A stretch of 35,966 nucleotides of DNA. It comes from Caldisericum sp. CG2_30_36_11 (lineage in GTDB: Bacteria > Caldisericota > Caldisericia > Caldisericales > Caldisericaceae). The notes beneath the pieces were generated by a model. The model did not search any database, was not told where the DNA came from, and saw only the letters and a program-made list of their open reading frames with translations. Position numbers and translations under genes: made by a program. The DNA lies in assembly GCA_001871575.1 (NCBI GenBank), contig MNXV01000007.1, positions 1 through 35,966 on the forward strand, written 5' to 3'. Within the stretch, counting starts at the first letter, position 1. Each line of letters begins with the position of its first letter. Positions 8,320 through 16,567 of the stretch are shown here, piece after piece.

Positions 8320-8805
8320 ATGAATAGCATTATACTAAATTTGGAAAATCTTTTTCCATGGATCACCCCACTTGATTTATTTGTATTTTTACTTGCGTTT
8401 ATAATTGTTTTATTAGCTTTTGCTCTTTATGTTTACAGGGATAGCAAATTAAGGGGGGGCAATAGTACTTCCTGGTTCATATGGACCTTGATTCTAGGGG
8501 GCCTTATTCCTTTCATATTTTATATTATGGTTCGTTCACCCATGACAAAAGACGACATCAAAGAAATCGAAGAGAAAAAGGAGGTGATAGAACTTCAGAA
8601 AAAATACTACGAATTAATGATATCAAAAGAAATTTTAAAATGTCCTGTTTGTGGAGAAGAAGTTAAAAGTGATTATCTTTTCTGCCAGCATTGCTTTACC
8701 CAGCTTAAAAAACGATGCGAAAATTGTGGTCATTTAGTAGACAAAGATTCAAAAATATGCCCTTACTGCGGTCATATTTTTGATGAGAAAGGAGAAAATA
8801 AATGA
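8320..8805 (+). CDS. Two-TM membrane protein with double zinc ribbon
   Basis: A 161-residue protein with two hydrophobic helices (about residues 18-40 and 51-71) resembling the phospholipase-D-nuclease N-terminal (PLDc_N) membrane module. A short charged helix follows (about 76-100), then two zinc ribbons with C108/C111/C122/C125 and C133/C136/C147/C150. The ribbons would face the cytoplasm if the loop between the helices is outside. The role is unknown. It overlaps rnfC by 4 bases (ATGA), making it the first gene of the rnf operon, so an assembly or regulatory role for Rnf is a reasonable guess. The ATG lacks any ribosome-binding site; the promoter -10 ends nine bases upstream. Confidence 0.75.
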   Translation: MNSIILNLENLFPWITPLDLFVFLLAFIIVLLAFALYVYRDSKLRGGNSTSWFIWTLILGGLIPFIFYIMVRSPMTKDDIKEIEEKKEVIELQKKYYELMISKEILKCPVCGEEVKSDYLFCQHCFTQLKKRCENCGHLVDKDSKICPYCGHIFDEKGENK

Positions 8806-10211
8806 AGTTATTCACGTATTCCCCTGGTGGTACGGAAATTGAAGAAGAAAAATGGACAAAGGATAAACCTTTTGTTAAGTTACCACCTCCCTCTATTGCA
8901 GTAATTCCTCTTTCACAGCATACAGGTGCCCCTAATGTCCCTGCTGTCAAAATTGGTGATCATGTAAAAATTGGAATGGTAATAGGCTCAACGAGTGCTC
9001 CCGTATCTGCACCAGTCCATGCCTCAGTGTCTGGAGATGTTATTGCAATAGAAGATAGACTTTGTCCTGCAGGAAATAAGATTCAAAGTATTATCATTAA
9101 GAACGATTTTAAAGAAGAAGAAGCTGAGTTCGAGCACGTGGACTCTATCGAAAATTTTACCCCAGAAGAGCTCATAAAGAAAATAAGAGATGCAGGAATT
9201 GTTGGGTTAGGTGGAGCTGCGTTTCCTACTTCCATTAAACTTTCTCCGCCAAAAAATAAAGTAATTGAAACGGTTATAGGAAATGGTGCTGAATGTGAAG
9301 CTTATCTTACCACTGATTATCGAGTAATGATTGAATCCCCAGACGAAATTATAAACGGTATTTTAATAGAGCTAAAAATATTAAATGCAAAAAGAGGAAT
9401 CATAGCAGTCGAGGACAATAAAATAGATGCTGCCGACTTGCTAGCTAAAAAAATAGCAGAAAGAAATTTAGAGGATAAGATCGAGGTTGTTTTGCTTAAA
9501 ACTAAGTATCCTCAAGGTGGCGAAAAACAACTTATAAAAGCTGTTTTAGGAAGAGAGGTTCCGTCTGGAGGATTGCCACTCGATGTTGGGACAGTAGTAC
9601 AAAATGTAGGAACCCTGAAGGCAATAAGCGAAGCAATTTTCTACGGAAAGCCGCTTATAGAAAGAGGTATCACAATATCTGGTACTGCAATTAAGAACCC
9701 TGGGAATTATATAGTAAGAATAGGTACACAGGTTAGTGAGATTATTGATAAAGTCGGTGGATTGAACAAAAAACTTAGAAAACTTGTCTTCGGCGGTCCA
9801 ATGACTGGTGTTGCCCAATCTTCTTTAGAAGTACCTGTCTTGAAAGGCACCTCGGGAATCTTGTTTTTTGGTGAAGAATCTTTAGAAATGGCGCCAGAAG
9901 AAGAATCACCATGTATTAGATGTGCAAGTTGTGTTGATTCCTGCCCAATTGGTCTTCTTCCGGTTTTTTTAGATCATGCTTATAGAAGAAATGATATGAA
10001 ACTAGCAGAATCTCTCTATGCGGTAGACTGTATTGAATGCGGTGCGTGCTCATTTGTTTGTCCTGCAAAAAGACACCTTACAGAAAATATAAAAAAAGCG
10101 AAACAATCAATTCTTAAGCAGAGGAAAATTGAAGCTGCAAAACAAGCTGCATTTGAAAAGCTTAAACAAAAAAGATTACAGGAAGCTAAGGAAAAGGAGG
10201 CAAAGAAATGA
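8802..10211 (+). CDS. rnfC: Rnf complex subunit RnfC (ion-translocating ferredoxin:NAD oxidoreductase)
   Basis: A peripheral cytoplasmic subunit that handles NAD(H) with FMN and iron-sulfur clusters. The 469-residue protein starts with the RnfC barrel-sandwich region (PPPSIAVIPLSQHTGAPNVP), then the Complex I 51K-like NADH/FMN region (GLGGAAFPTSIKL, GNGAECEAYLTTD), an SLBB-like segment, and two [4Fe-4S] motifs at C371/C374/C377/C381 and C410/C413/C416/C420. A short Lys/Ala/Glu-rich tail follows, as in many RnfC proteins. AAAGGAG precedes the ATG. Both ends overlap neighbours by 4 bases. Confidence 0.96.
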   Translation: MKLFTYSPGGTEIEEEKWTKDKPFVKLPPPSIAVIPLSQHTGAPNVPAVKIGDHVKIGMVIGSTSAPVSAPVHASVSGDVIAIEDRLCPAGNKIQSIIIKNDFKEEEAEFEHVDSIENFTPEELIKKIRDAGIVGLGGAAFPTSIKLSPPKNKVIETVIGNGAECEAYLTTDYRVMIESPDEIINGILIELKILNAKRGIIAVEDNKIDAADLLAKKIAERNLEDKIEVVLLKTKYPQGGEKQLIKAVLGREVPSGGLPLDVGTVVQNVGTLKAISEAIFYGKPLIERGITISGTAIKNPGNYIVRIGTQVSEIIDKVGGLNKKLRKLVFGGPMTGVAQSSLEVPVLKGTSGILFFGEESLEMAPEEESPCIRCASCVDSCPIGLLPVFLDHAYRRNDMKLAESLYAVDCIECGACSFVCPAKRHLTENIKKAKQSILKQRKIEAAKQAAFEKLKQKRLQEAKEKEAKK

Positions 10212-11206
10212 CTGAAGATATGGTAGATCTCGTTGTAACTTCAGCGCCTCACGTAAGAAAAAAAATAAAGACTTCTCAAATAATGAGAGATGTTCTAATT
10301 GCTTTGGTACCTGCAACAGTCGGCGGCTTATACTTTTTTGGCACAGGGCATACTTTAGGAGTCATTATTGTTGCAGTACTTTCTACTATTCTGGCAGAAT
10401 ATTTGGGAAACCTTATATTTAGAAAGAAAAGCACTTTATGGGATTTTTCCTCTGGTGTTACAGGACTTCTGCTTGCGCTTGTCCTTCCTCCAGGCTCACC
10501 TTATTGGATGGTGGTCGTAGGTGCATTTTCTGCAATTTTTATTGGCAAGATTATTTTTGGTGGTATCGGTTCTAACCCGTTTAATCCAGCTCTTGTTGGG
10601 AGAGCAGTTTTGATGGTCTCGTGGCCTACTTTTATGACGATGTGGTTAAAACCTTTTTATTGGAAAATTGGCAGTCAATCTCTTGATGCTATTACCTCTG
10701 CAACTCCGCTTAATATTGTAAAATTGCAAAGCTACTCTGCTTTGATCCAGCAGTTTGGTTCTAAAATAGCACTATATAAGGTGCTCTTTATAGGAAATGT
10801 TGGTGGTTGTATCGGAGAGACCTCAGCTTTATTGCTTTTGATAGGTGGCATTTACCTTTTAGTAAAGAAAGTTATAGATTGGAGAATTCCATTTACTTAT
10901 ATAATTTCTGTATTTGTTTTCTCTTTTATTTTTGGCAGAGACCCTTTGTTTTCGATTCTTGCAGGAGGTCTTTTCCTTGGAGCATTTTTTATGGCGACTG
11001 ATTATAGTTCCTCACCTGTAATGCCAAAAGGAAAGATTATTTTTGGAATTTTCGTTGGTTTTCTTACTGTAATAATAAGGCAATTTAGTCCATACCCTGA
11101 GGGGGTAATGTTCTCGATCCTTCTTGGTAATGCCTTTGTCCCTTATTTTGACAAACTACGACCTCATGTTTATGGCGTTTTTGCAAAAAGGGGAGGCAAA
11201 GCATGA
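10208..11206 (+). CDS. rnfD: Rnf complex subunit RnfD
   Basis: An integral-membrane subunit with covalent FMN. At 332 residues it shows about ten hydrophobic segments, the FNPALVGRAVL motif and the flavinylation motif SAT with candidate Thr166. The late MATDYSSSPV segment is also typical of RnfD/NqrB. The ATG overlaps the rnfC stop by 4 bases and follows an AAGGAGG at 10194-10200 located in the rnfC tail. Confidence 0.96.
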   Translation: MTEDMVDLVVTSAPHVRKKIKTSQIMRDVLIALVPATVGGLYFFGTGHTLGVIIVAVLSTILAEYLGNLIFRKKSTLWDFSSGVTGLLLALVLPPGSPYWMVVVGAFSAIFIGKIIFGGIGSNPFNPALVGRAVLMVSWPTFMTMWLKPFYWKIGSQSLDAITSATPLNIVKLQSYSALIQQFGSKIALYKVLFIGNVGGCIGETSALLLLIGGIYLLVKKVIDWRIPFTYIISVFVFSFIFGRDPLFSILAGGLFLGAFFMATDYSSSPVMPKGKIIFGIFVGFLTVIIRQFSPYPEGVMFSILLGNAFVPYFDKLRPHVYGVFAKRGGKA

Positions 11207-11796
11207 AATCACTGGTAAAATTTACAATAACACTTGGAGCCTTAGGTGTTATTGTTGGCCTTTTGCTTGTAATGGTGTATAGAATAACTCTTCCAGTTAT
11301 AAATTCACAGGATCTTAAAGCTTTAAATGAAGGTCTTGCAGGTGTTTTCCCTGGAGATAATACTTTTGAAAAACTAAATGAAACACTTAAGTCTTCAGAT
11401 CAAACAATAACTATTGGTGACTGTTATGAAGTTAAAAATGGCGGGAATATAGTAGGACTTGTTGTGACCGTAAGCTCGCCAGGTAGTCAGGCTCCAATTA
11501 AAATGCTTGTTGGAGTAAAGAAAGATGGAACTATAAGTGGAGTAAAAATTCTTTCTATGTCTGAAACACCTGGTCTTGGAGCCAATGCAGATAATCCTAC
11601 TTATTTTGTTAATAGGGATAAGAAAATAACATTTCTTGATCAATTTACTGGTAAAAATGCTTTGAAAGATCCGCTTGTTCCAAAACAGGATATCATTGCA
11701 TTAACTGGAGCGACTATTACATCAAATGCTGTTTCTAAAGGAGTGAAAATTGCAGGTGAAGTTGGCTACAATTATTTGAAGGGGGTGGCACCGTGA
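11203..11796 (+). CDS. rnfG: Rnf complex subunit RnfG
   Basis: A single-TM subunit (helix about residues 5-30) with an outer FMN-binding domain. The flavin attachment motif TGATITS is present, with candidate Thr171. The upstream SETPGLGANAD segment is the family's conserved glycine motif. At 197 residues it has the expected length. It overlaps rnfD and rnfE by 4 bases; the gene order C-D-G-E-A-B is the usual clostridial/Thermotoga-type order. Confidence 0.95.
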   Translation: MKSLVKFTITLGALGVIVGLLLVMVYRITLPVINSQDLKALNEGLAGVFPGDNTFEKLNETLKSSDQTITIGDCYEVKNGGNIVGLVVTVSSPGSQAPIKMLVGVKKDGTISGVKILSMSETPGLGANADNPTYFVNRDKKITFLDQFTGKNALKDPLVPKQDIIALTGATITSNAVSKGVKIAGEVGYNYLKGVAP

Positions 11797-12398
11797 AAAA
11801 GTACTTAAAGATTATTTGGGATGGCATTAGCCCTGCAAATCCTGTTCTCATAATAGCAATTGGACTTTGCTCTGTAATTGCTGTTTCTAACTCTGTAAAA
11901 AGTGCTCTACTCATGACCTTTTCTTTTGGTCTGGTTTTGATACCATCAGAAATAATCATTTCTACAATTCGCAAACTTATCCCGGATGAAATAAGAGTTC
12001 CAATGTTTGTGGTTGTAATTGCTGCATTTACAACTATGTCAGTACTTCTTTCGAGGGCGTATTTTACCACGATATACGATGTAATTAAACTTTATATTTT
12101 ACTTATAGTTGTTAACTGCATTATTATTGGAAGAGCGGAGGCTTTTGCTTACGTTCATCCAGTAGTTGAGTCTCTTTTTGATGGAATTGGAATGACAATA
12201 GGCTATGGATGGGTGCTTACTGCAATTGCAGTGGTTAGAGAATTGCTCGGCAAAGGTACATTGGCAGGAATTCAAGTTTTACCTCAGAGCTTCCAACCTG
12301 CATTGATTATGATTCTTCCTCCTGCTGGTTTTTTGATGATCGGGATACTTGTTGGAGCTCTTGAAACATATCTAAGAAAGAAGGGAGATAAAAAATGA
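11793..12398 (+). CDS. rnfE: Rnf complex subunit RnfE
   Basis: A hydrophobic 201-residue subunit with about six TM segments. Motifs such as NPVLIIAIGLCSVIAVS near the N-terminus, IVVNCIIIGRAEAFA and a VRELLGKGTL segment identify RnfE (NqrD-like). RnfE and RnfA form a pseudo-symmetric membrane pair. The start codon is GTG, overlapping the rnfG stop by 4 bases, with AAGGGGG upstream. Confidence 0.95.
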   Translation: MKKYLKIIWDGISPANPVLIIAIGLCSVIAVSNSVKSALLMTFSFGLVLIPSEIIISTIRKLIPDEIRVPMFVVVIAAFTTMSVLLSRAYFTTIYDVIKLYILLIVVNCIIIGRAEAFAYVHPVVESLFDGIGMTIGYGWVLTAIAVVRELLGKGTLAGIQVLPQSFQPALIMILPPAGFLMIGILVGALETYLRKKGDKK

Positions 12399-12994
12399 GC
12401 TTCTCACATTATCTTGTCGATTTAGCAAAGATTTTTGTTTCATCTTCAATTATTAATAATATTATCTTGATCCAATTTCTTGGATTGTGCTCTTATATAG
12501 GTCTTACAGATAATATGAGTTCTTCTATTGGTATGAGCTTCGCAGTTATTTTTGTTACCGTTTCGTCTTCGATATTAACCTGGGTTATTGACCACTGGAT
12601 TTTGATTCCGTCTCACTTGCAGCCAGTTCTTCAAATTACTTCTTTTATTCTTGTTATCGGCTCTTTTGTAGGACTTGTGCAAATATACCTGAAAAAGGCT
12701 TCTCCTAATTTGTATAAAGCAATGGGTATTTACCTTCCTCTTATTGCAACAAACTGTATAATTCTTGGTGTTACCTTTATTAATTCAATGAATAATTACG
12801 ATTTCATTCAATCAATCGTCGAGGCAATAGGAATTTCTCTTGGTTATACATTAGCGATGATAATGCTTGCTGGCATTAGAGAAAGATTGCGCAATTCTGA
12901 TGTTCCCCAGTTTTTTAAGGGCAAGGCAATTGCGTTTATGGTATCTGGCATTTTAGCACTTGCATTTTTAGGCTTTCAAGGTATGATTAAATAA
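12395..12994 (+). CDS. rnfA: Rnf complex subunit RnfA
   Basis: A 199-residue membrane protein with about six TM helices, homologous in layout to RnfE. IINNIILIQFLGLCSYIG carries the conserved cysteine region of the membrane [2Fe-2S] site formed with RnfE, and the symmetry-related ATNCIILGV lies near residue 127. An RER motif follows near the C-terminal side. It overlaps rnfE by 4 bases and is 13 bases before rnfB. Confidence 0.95.
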   Translation: MSFSHYLVDLAKIFVSSSIINNIILIQFLGLCSYIGLTDNMSSSIGMSFAVIFVTVSSSILTWVIDHWILIPSHLQPVLQITSFILVIGSFVGLVQIYLKKASPNLYKAMGIYLPLIATNCIILGVTFINSMNNYDFIQSIVEAIGISLGYTLAMIMLAGIRERLRNSDVPQFFKGKAIAFMVSGILALAFLGFQGMIK

Positions 12995-13007
12995 GAGAGG
13001 TTTTCAA

Positions 13008-13319
13008 ATGAAAGATATTATTATATCTGTTGCAACACTTGGTGGATTTGGAGCACTTTTTGGAGTATTGCTTGGGGTTTTTAATGAGAGGTTTAAAGTA
13101 GAGGAAAATCCTTTATCAAAAGCAATATACGATGCCCTTCCTCATGGAGAGTGTGGCGCCTGTGGTTTTCCGGGTTGCTTTCCCTGTGCAGAGGCTATTG
13201 CTGAGAACAGAGCAGTCCTTGATGCCTGTACTGTTGGAGGCCAGGAAACAGCAAAAAAAGTTAAGGAAGTATTAGAAAATTTTAAGAAAGAAAATAATAA
13301 GCAATTTTCGAATTTTTGA
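13008..13319 (+). CDS. rnfB: Short RnfB-like subunit lacking ferredoxin domains
   Basis: The 103-residue protein has one N-terminal membrane helix (about residues 4-25) followed by the RnfB-type cluster domain: ECGACGFPGC with C49/C52/C57, then C74, a single [4Fe-4S] site. Known RnfB proteins continue with at least one pair of ferredoxin-type [4Fe-4S] motifs that receive electrons. Here the chain ends in a lysine-rich helix and a clean stop, and none of the following 39 bases encodes Cys motifs, so no simple frameshift restores them. It may be a genuine minimal form needing another electron-input protein, or an old deletion. The position right after rnfA supports the assignment. An AGAGAGG site precedes the ATG. 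Confidence 0.85.
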   Translation: MKDIIISVATLGGFGALFGVLLGVFNERFKVEENPLSKAIYDALPHGECGACGFPGCFPCAEAIAENRAVLDACTVGGQETAKKVKEVLENFKKENNKQFSNF

Positions 13320-13358
13320 TTTTTTTATAAATTTATAATAATATTTAAAGGGGGCAAG

Positions 13359-16067
13359 ATGGTTAGGATAAAGTTGTTGTTTTTACTAATTTTTGTATTA
13401 GTTTTCACATGGATTTCTGTTCCTGTTGTAATGTCCTATAGTGAAATTTCAGTAGAAATTTCCAATAACCTATCTTTCCCTTTAGAAAAATCAGTTCAAT
13501 TCTCAGTTGAACTCCCCGGATTTAAGGTATCTAATAATATTTCAGTAAATGATGGACCCGCTAAGCTTCCTGTTGAAATCGTTAAAGTGGAAAATAATAT
13601 AGTTACTTTGAAATCTTTATTGGAATTCAAGGCTTCTGAGAAAAAACGGCTAATGGTACGATACGGAGACGATATAAGTAAGGAATACACTAAGATTTTT
13701 AAACCAGATTTTATAGGAAATTATTTTATTGGATTTGGAAGCGACAATCTTTATATAGTTTCAATGGCTACTCAAAATTCCGTGAAAATTAGCGATTCTA
13801 AAGGAAAAGTTCTTCTTGATAAAACTCTTGGTTTAAACGAAACTGCTGGTCTAATTCTTGGAAAGGACCAAACTTTCGAAATCAGGAGTGATAAGCCTGT
13901 TTTTGCTGAACTAAGTTCCCTCAAGCTAGATTATGTCAGCAATAGCTCTGATGATACTACCTCGGTTTATGGTAGTTATTTTACTATATTTATACCTAAA
14001 GAAATTTTTGTTTCTGCTTACAAAAATACTCATATCAAGATACAAAACCTTAAAGGTGAAGTTGTTTTTGATGGAGATTTACCCGAAAGAGGGGTTTATA
14101 GCAATTTATCTTTAAAACCTGATTTTTATACAATTGAAACAGATGTTCCCGTAAGTATACAATTTGGTTATTCAGACGATAACATTTACACAATTTTTTA
14201 TGGGAATTTAAACTCTTTTAAGGGAGTCTCTTTTGGAGACATTATTTATTCATCACTTTATCCTGATACTACTGTGACGTTTAAAACAAAAGATAAGATC
14301 TATGACTCTGAAAATTTAAAAACCCCGGGTGATTATTCATTGAAGGAAGTGGTAAAAGAATTTAGTGAGGAAACTACTGAATATGAATTTGTTTACATAA
14401 AATTCTCCGCCCCGGTATTTATTTATTCAAATTCTAGCTCGGGCAATACAGGAGGAGAGCAAATACCCTCCATTGATGGCTCAGGGAAGACTTTTGTGTT
14501 TAGAACGGGAAAGATTTATAATTTTGAGAGTATAAACCATAAAAGAAAAGTTGTGGTTGTTGCAGAAAACGATAATACTAATGTTAGTTTTAATGGAAAA
14601 AATTTAATTTTAAATTCTTTAGAAAGTTATAGTGAAAATCTTGCAAATAGTTTTTCTCTTGTTAAAATAGAAAGTGATAAACCTATTGCTGTGTTTGAAA
14701 CAGGAATTGATAGTGACCTTGAATGTTTATCGGTTCTTCTTCCAATTCTTGATGAATACTCTATCTCACCAGTCACGATAGTAAAGAGCAGCGGCAATGA
14801 ATCAGTTCAAACTGAATTGCCCGCCCTTATGAAAAAGATTAAGGAATTTTTCGGAAAAATGGGACAAGGAATAATTTCTTTAAAATTTTATGATGGATTA
14901 AAGAATTTTTGGCAGAAAATTCTTTCATTATTGATGCCTGTTTCTCAAAGCTTAAAACCCTATCTTTCTAATTATTTTCCATCATTAACAGTAGAGATGC
15001 TCTCAGTTATAATCTTTTACATTATTTTGTTTATTGTAATTATCATACTTCTTTTTGCTTTTAAACCGAGAAAGAGAAAAACTGTGCCAAAAGTTACAAT
15101 TGAAGAAATAAGCGGGAGACCTGTCTCTTTCAATATAGATACTTTAGAGGAAAAAGAGGCTATCTTGGTAGAGGAAGAAAAGCCAAGAATAATGAAACTA
15201 TCCGAAACAGAAAAACAAGCTCCCGTGAAGACTGATAAAGGAGTAAGCGCTCTTAAAGAACAGGAGAAGCAAAAACCCGAAGAAATAACAATTACCGAGA
15301 AACAATTTGGCAGAAAATTTGCACGATTTAGATCTAAAGAAGTAAAAAAAATTTCACTTCCAGAAGGGCTTACAAAAACTCCTGGACAGGTAGAGGAAAT
15401 ACCACAAAAAATTGAAGAAAAAGCTGAAAAGCCTTTAAAAGAAAAAAGAATTGAAAAAGAAAAACCAGTTACAGAGGAATTAAAGCCGATTGAATCGGTT
15501 GAACAAAAAGCAGAACAGGTTCCTGCTATTAGCGAAGAGGAAAAGAAGAAAGCTGAAGAAATGGAAAAGGAAAAAGTAGAAGAACCCTTGTCTTCTATAG
15601 AGATTCTTTTAGGGAAGCTTAAAAAAGAAGAGAAACCTGAAGAAAAGTTAGAACAAGCACCTGAGAAACCAGTCTCTGCACCTCAAGAAATTAAACCTGT
15701 TCTGAAAAAAACTTTTGAACACACTTTTGTAGCAGATGCAGAATCGCTTAACAGGATTTTTGAAGCCATTGCTAATGATGAAAATACAAAAAAGCTTGTA
15801 ATAAGCAAGGTTTTTATATCTGCTACTGAACGAGAAAAAATAAATTTCGATATTAACGATAAGTATAGATTAGGTTTAATAGCACTCACGCCTATAGAAT
15901 TAAGGATTGCTGAGGATATCGGCAAGAGGATTAATGCTAAGGCTGGTACAGGAGAAGCAATTCTAATTGCACGTAAGATTAGAGCACTCGATGTTGTAGT
16001 TTCTGATAGACCTGCGCTTACAAATTACCAAGGTATATTAATTAATAAAATAGAAGACATTGTATAA
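13359..16067 (+). CDS. Membrane protein: exported beta-rich domain, one TM helix, charged linker, PIN-like C-terminus
   Basis: The 902-residue protein starts with a signal-like helix (residues 1-26). Residues 27-545 look extracellular and beta-rich, with several modules that end in similar phrases (IRSDKPVFAEL, IETDVPVSIQF, IESDKPIAVFE); weak resemblance to IgGFc-binding/adhesin-like modules is possible. One strong TM helix spans about 548-567, followed by KPRKRK, so the rest is cytoplasmic. Residues about 570-785 form a long Lys/Glu/Pro-rich linker. The last 110 residues resemble a PIN domain: VADAESL (D793), IELRIAEDI, GTGEAILIA (E866) and VVVSDRPAL (D883). The start has AAAGGGGG at 13347-13354. 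It lies 39 bases after rnfB but need not be functionally linked. Nuclease activity is inference only. Confidence 0.7.
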   Translation: MVRIKLLFLLIFVLVFTWISVPVVMSYSEISVEISNNLSFPLEKSVQFSVELPGFKVSNNISVNDGPAKLPVEIVKVENNIVTLKSLLEFKASEKKRLMVRYGDDISKEYTKIFKPDFIGNYFIGFGSDNLYIVSMATQNSVKISDSKGKVLLDKTLGLNETAGLILGKDQTFEIRSDKPVFAELSSLKLDYVSNSSDDTTSVYGSYFTIFIPKEIFVSAYKNTHIKIQNLKGEVVFDGDLPERGVYSNLSLKPDFYTIETDVPVSIQFGYSDDNIYTIFYGNLNSFKGVSFGDIIYSSLYPDTTVTFKTKDKIYDSENLKTPGDYSLKEVVKEFSEETTEYEFVYIKFSAPVFIYSNSSSGNTGGEQIPSIDGSGKTFVFRTGKIYNFESINHKRKVVVVAENDNTNVSFNGKNLILNSLESYSENLANSFSLVKIESDKPIAVFETGIDSDLECLSVLLPILDEYSISPVTIVKSSGNESVQTELPALMKKIKEFFGKMGQGIISLKFYDGLKNFWQKILSLLMPVSQSLKPYLSNYFPSLTVEMLSVIIFYIILFIVIIILLFAFKPRKRKTVPKVTIEEISGRPVSFNIDTLEEKEAILVEEEKPRIMKLSETEKQAPVKTDKGVSALKEQEKQKPEEITITEKQFGRKFARFRSKEVKKISLPEGLTKTPGQVEEIPQKIEEKAEKPLKEKRIEKEKPVTEELKPIESVEQKAEQVPAISEEEKKKAEEMEKEKVEEPLSSIEILLGKLKKEEKPEEKLEQAPEKPVSAPQEIKPVLKKTFEHTFVADAESLNRIFEAIANDENTKKLVISKVFISATEREKINFDINDKYRLGLIALTPIELRIAEDIGKRINAKAGTGEAILIARKIRALDVVVSDRPALTNYQGILINKIEDIV

Positions 16068-16180
16068 TCTTAGTAGACTTGTTTTCTAAAAAATGAGTTG
16101 AGTATCAGTGTTGATATTATATTTATACCTAACCTGAGCGATTCTCCAAACTTTCCTCTATTTCTTTAAAATTGCAAAGA

Positions 16181-16219
16181 TTGCAGGTTACAAAAGAGTA
16201 AATCGTCGCTTTTGCGATT
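16181..16219 (+). repeat. Remnant of stem-loop repeat plus adjacent hairpin
   Basis: TTGCAGGTTACAAAAGAGTAAA (16181-16202) matches the right arm and tail of the family, nearest to the partial copy at 3645. TAACCTG at 16130-16136 could pair with CAGGTTA at 16184-16190, but across a 47-base loop. AATCG (16201-16205) pairs with CGATT (16215-16219), a separate small hairpin directly downstream of the - strand ORF's stop. Confidence 0.45.
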
Positions 16220-16327
16220 CTATTTTTCTTGGATAAAACATAGATTTGATATATACTTCTCACGTAAAAGATTATCAAAGACATAGCTATCAAAGAAATT
16301 GACATTTTTGTTCTGTTTTCCTATCAT
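16220..16327 (-). CDS. Small 35-residue ORF, possible transposase N-terminal remnant
   Basis: An ATG at 16327 on the - strand is preceded by GGAGGT (16333-16338) and a plausible promoter (16368-16395), unusually good expression signals for so short an ORF. The product begins MIGKQNKNVNFFDSYVFDNL and ends after 35 codons at TAG. The pattern of basic start, then FFD, then a short helix is reminiscent of the N-terminus of IS1182/IS5-type transposases, so it may be the surviving 5' end of a deleted element. It could also be a genuine small protein. Confidence 0.4.
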   Translation of the reverse strand: MIGKQNKNVNFFDSYVFDNLLREKYISNLCFIQEK

Positions 16328-16367
16328 TCTCTACCTCCAACAGTTTGTTTATTCCTATCATAATTTT

Positions 16368-16395
16368 ATCATAAATGCCAGAAAAATTAATACAA
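16368..16395 (-). promoter_or_regulatory. Candidate promoter for the small - strand ORF
   Basis: On the - strand, TTGTAT (16390-16395), a 16-bp spacer and TATGAT (16368-16373) lie about 40 bases upstream of the ribosome-binding site and ATG at 16327. Confidence 0.45.
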
Positions 16396-16482
16396 ATGCT
16401 TCTTTTATTGGGATTTTTTGAAAGATTTTACTTGATCAAAACAACCGAAAGAGAGGTTTTTCAGAGACCTCTGTACATATAT

Positions 16483-16510
16483 TTGACTTTCGCTTGCGTT
16501 TTGTTATAAT
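16483..16510 (+). promoter_or_regulatory. Promoter of the formate dehydrogenase module
   Basis: TTGACT (16483-16488), a 16-bp spacer and TATAAT (16505-16510) preceded by TGT, giving an extended -10. Transcription would start near 16517 with a leader of about 50 bases. A hairpin AGAGGT/ACCTCT ends 11 bases upstream of the -35 and could be an operator or the terminator of something upstream. Confidence 0.75.
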
Positions 16511-16567
16511 TTCAAAAGTGAAATTATTTACACGGATGTTGAAATTCTTTACGTTTAAGGAGGTAAA

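Larger units (their letters stand above)
16068..16567. other. Intergenic region with repeat remnant, small - strand ORF and fdh promoter
   Basis: No long gene is seen. It holds a remnant of the stem-loop repeat family at 16181-16202, a small - strand ORF with its own promoter and ribosome-binding site (16220-16327), a hairpin AGAGGT/ACCTCT (16452-16457 with 16467-16472), and the promoter of the formate module (16483-16510). Confidence 0.65.

Noticed and set aside
13316-13341. Promoter for the TM-PIN gene (TTGATT and TATAAT)
   Set aside because: The spacing is only 12 bases, too short for a standard promoter.
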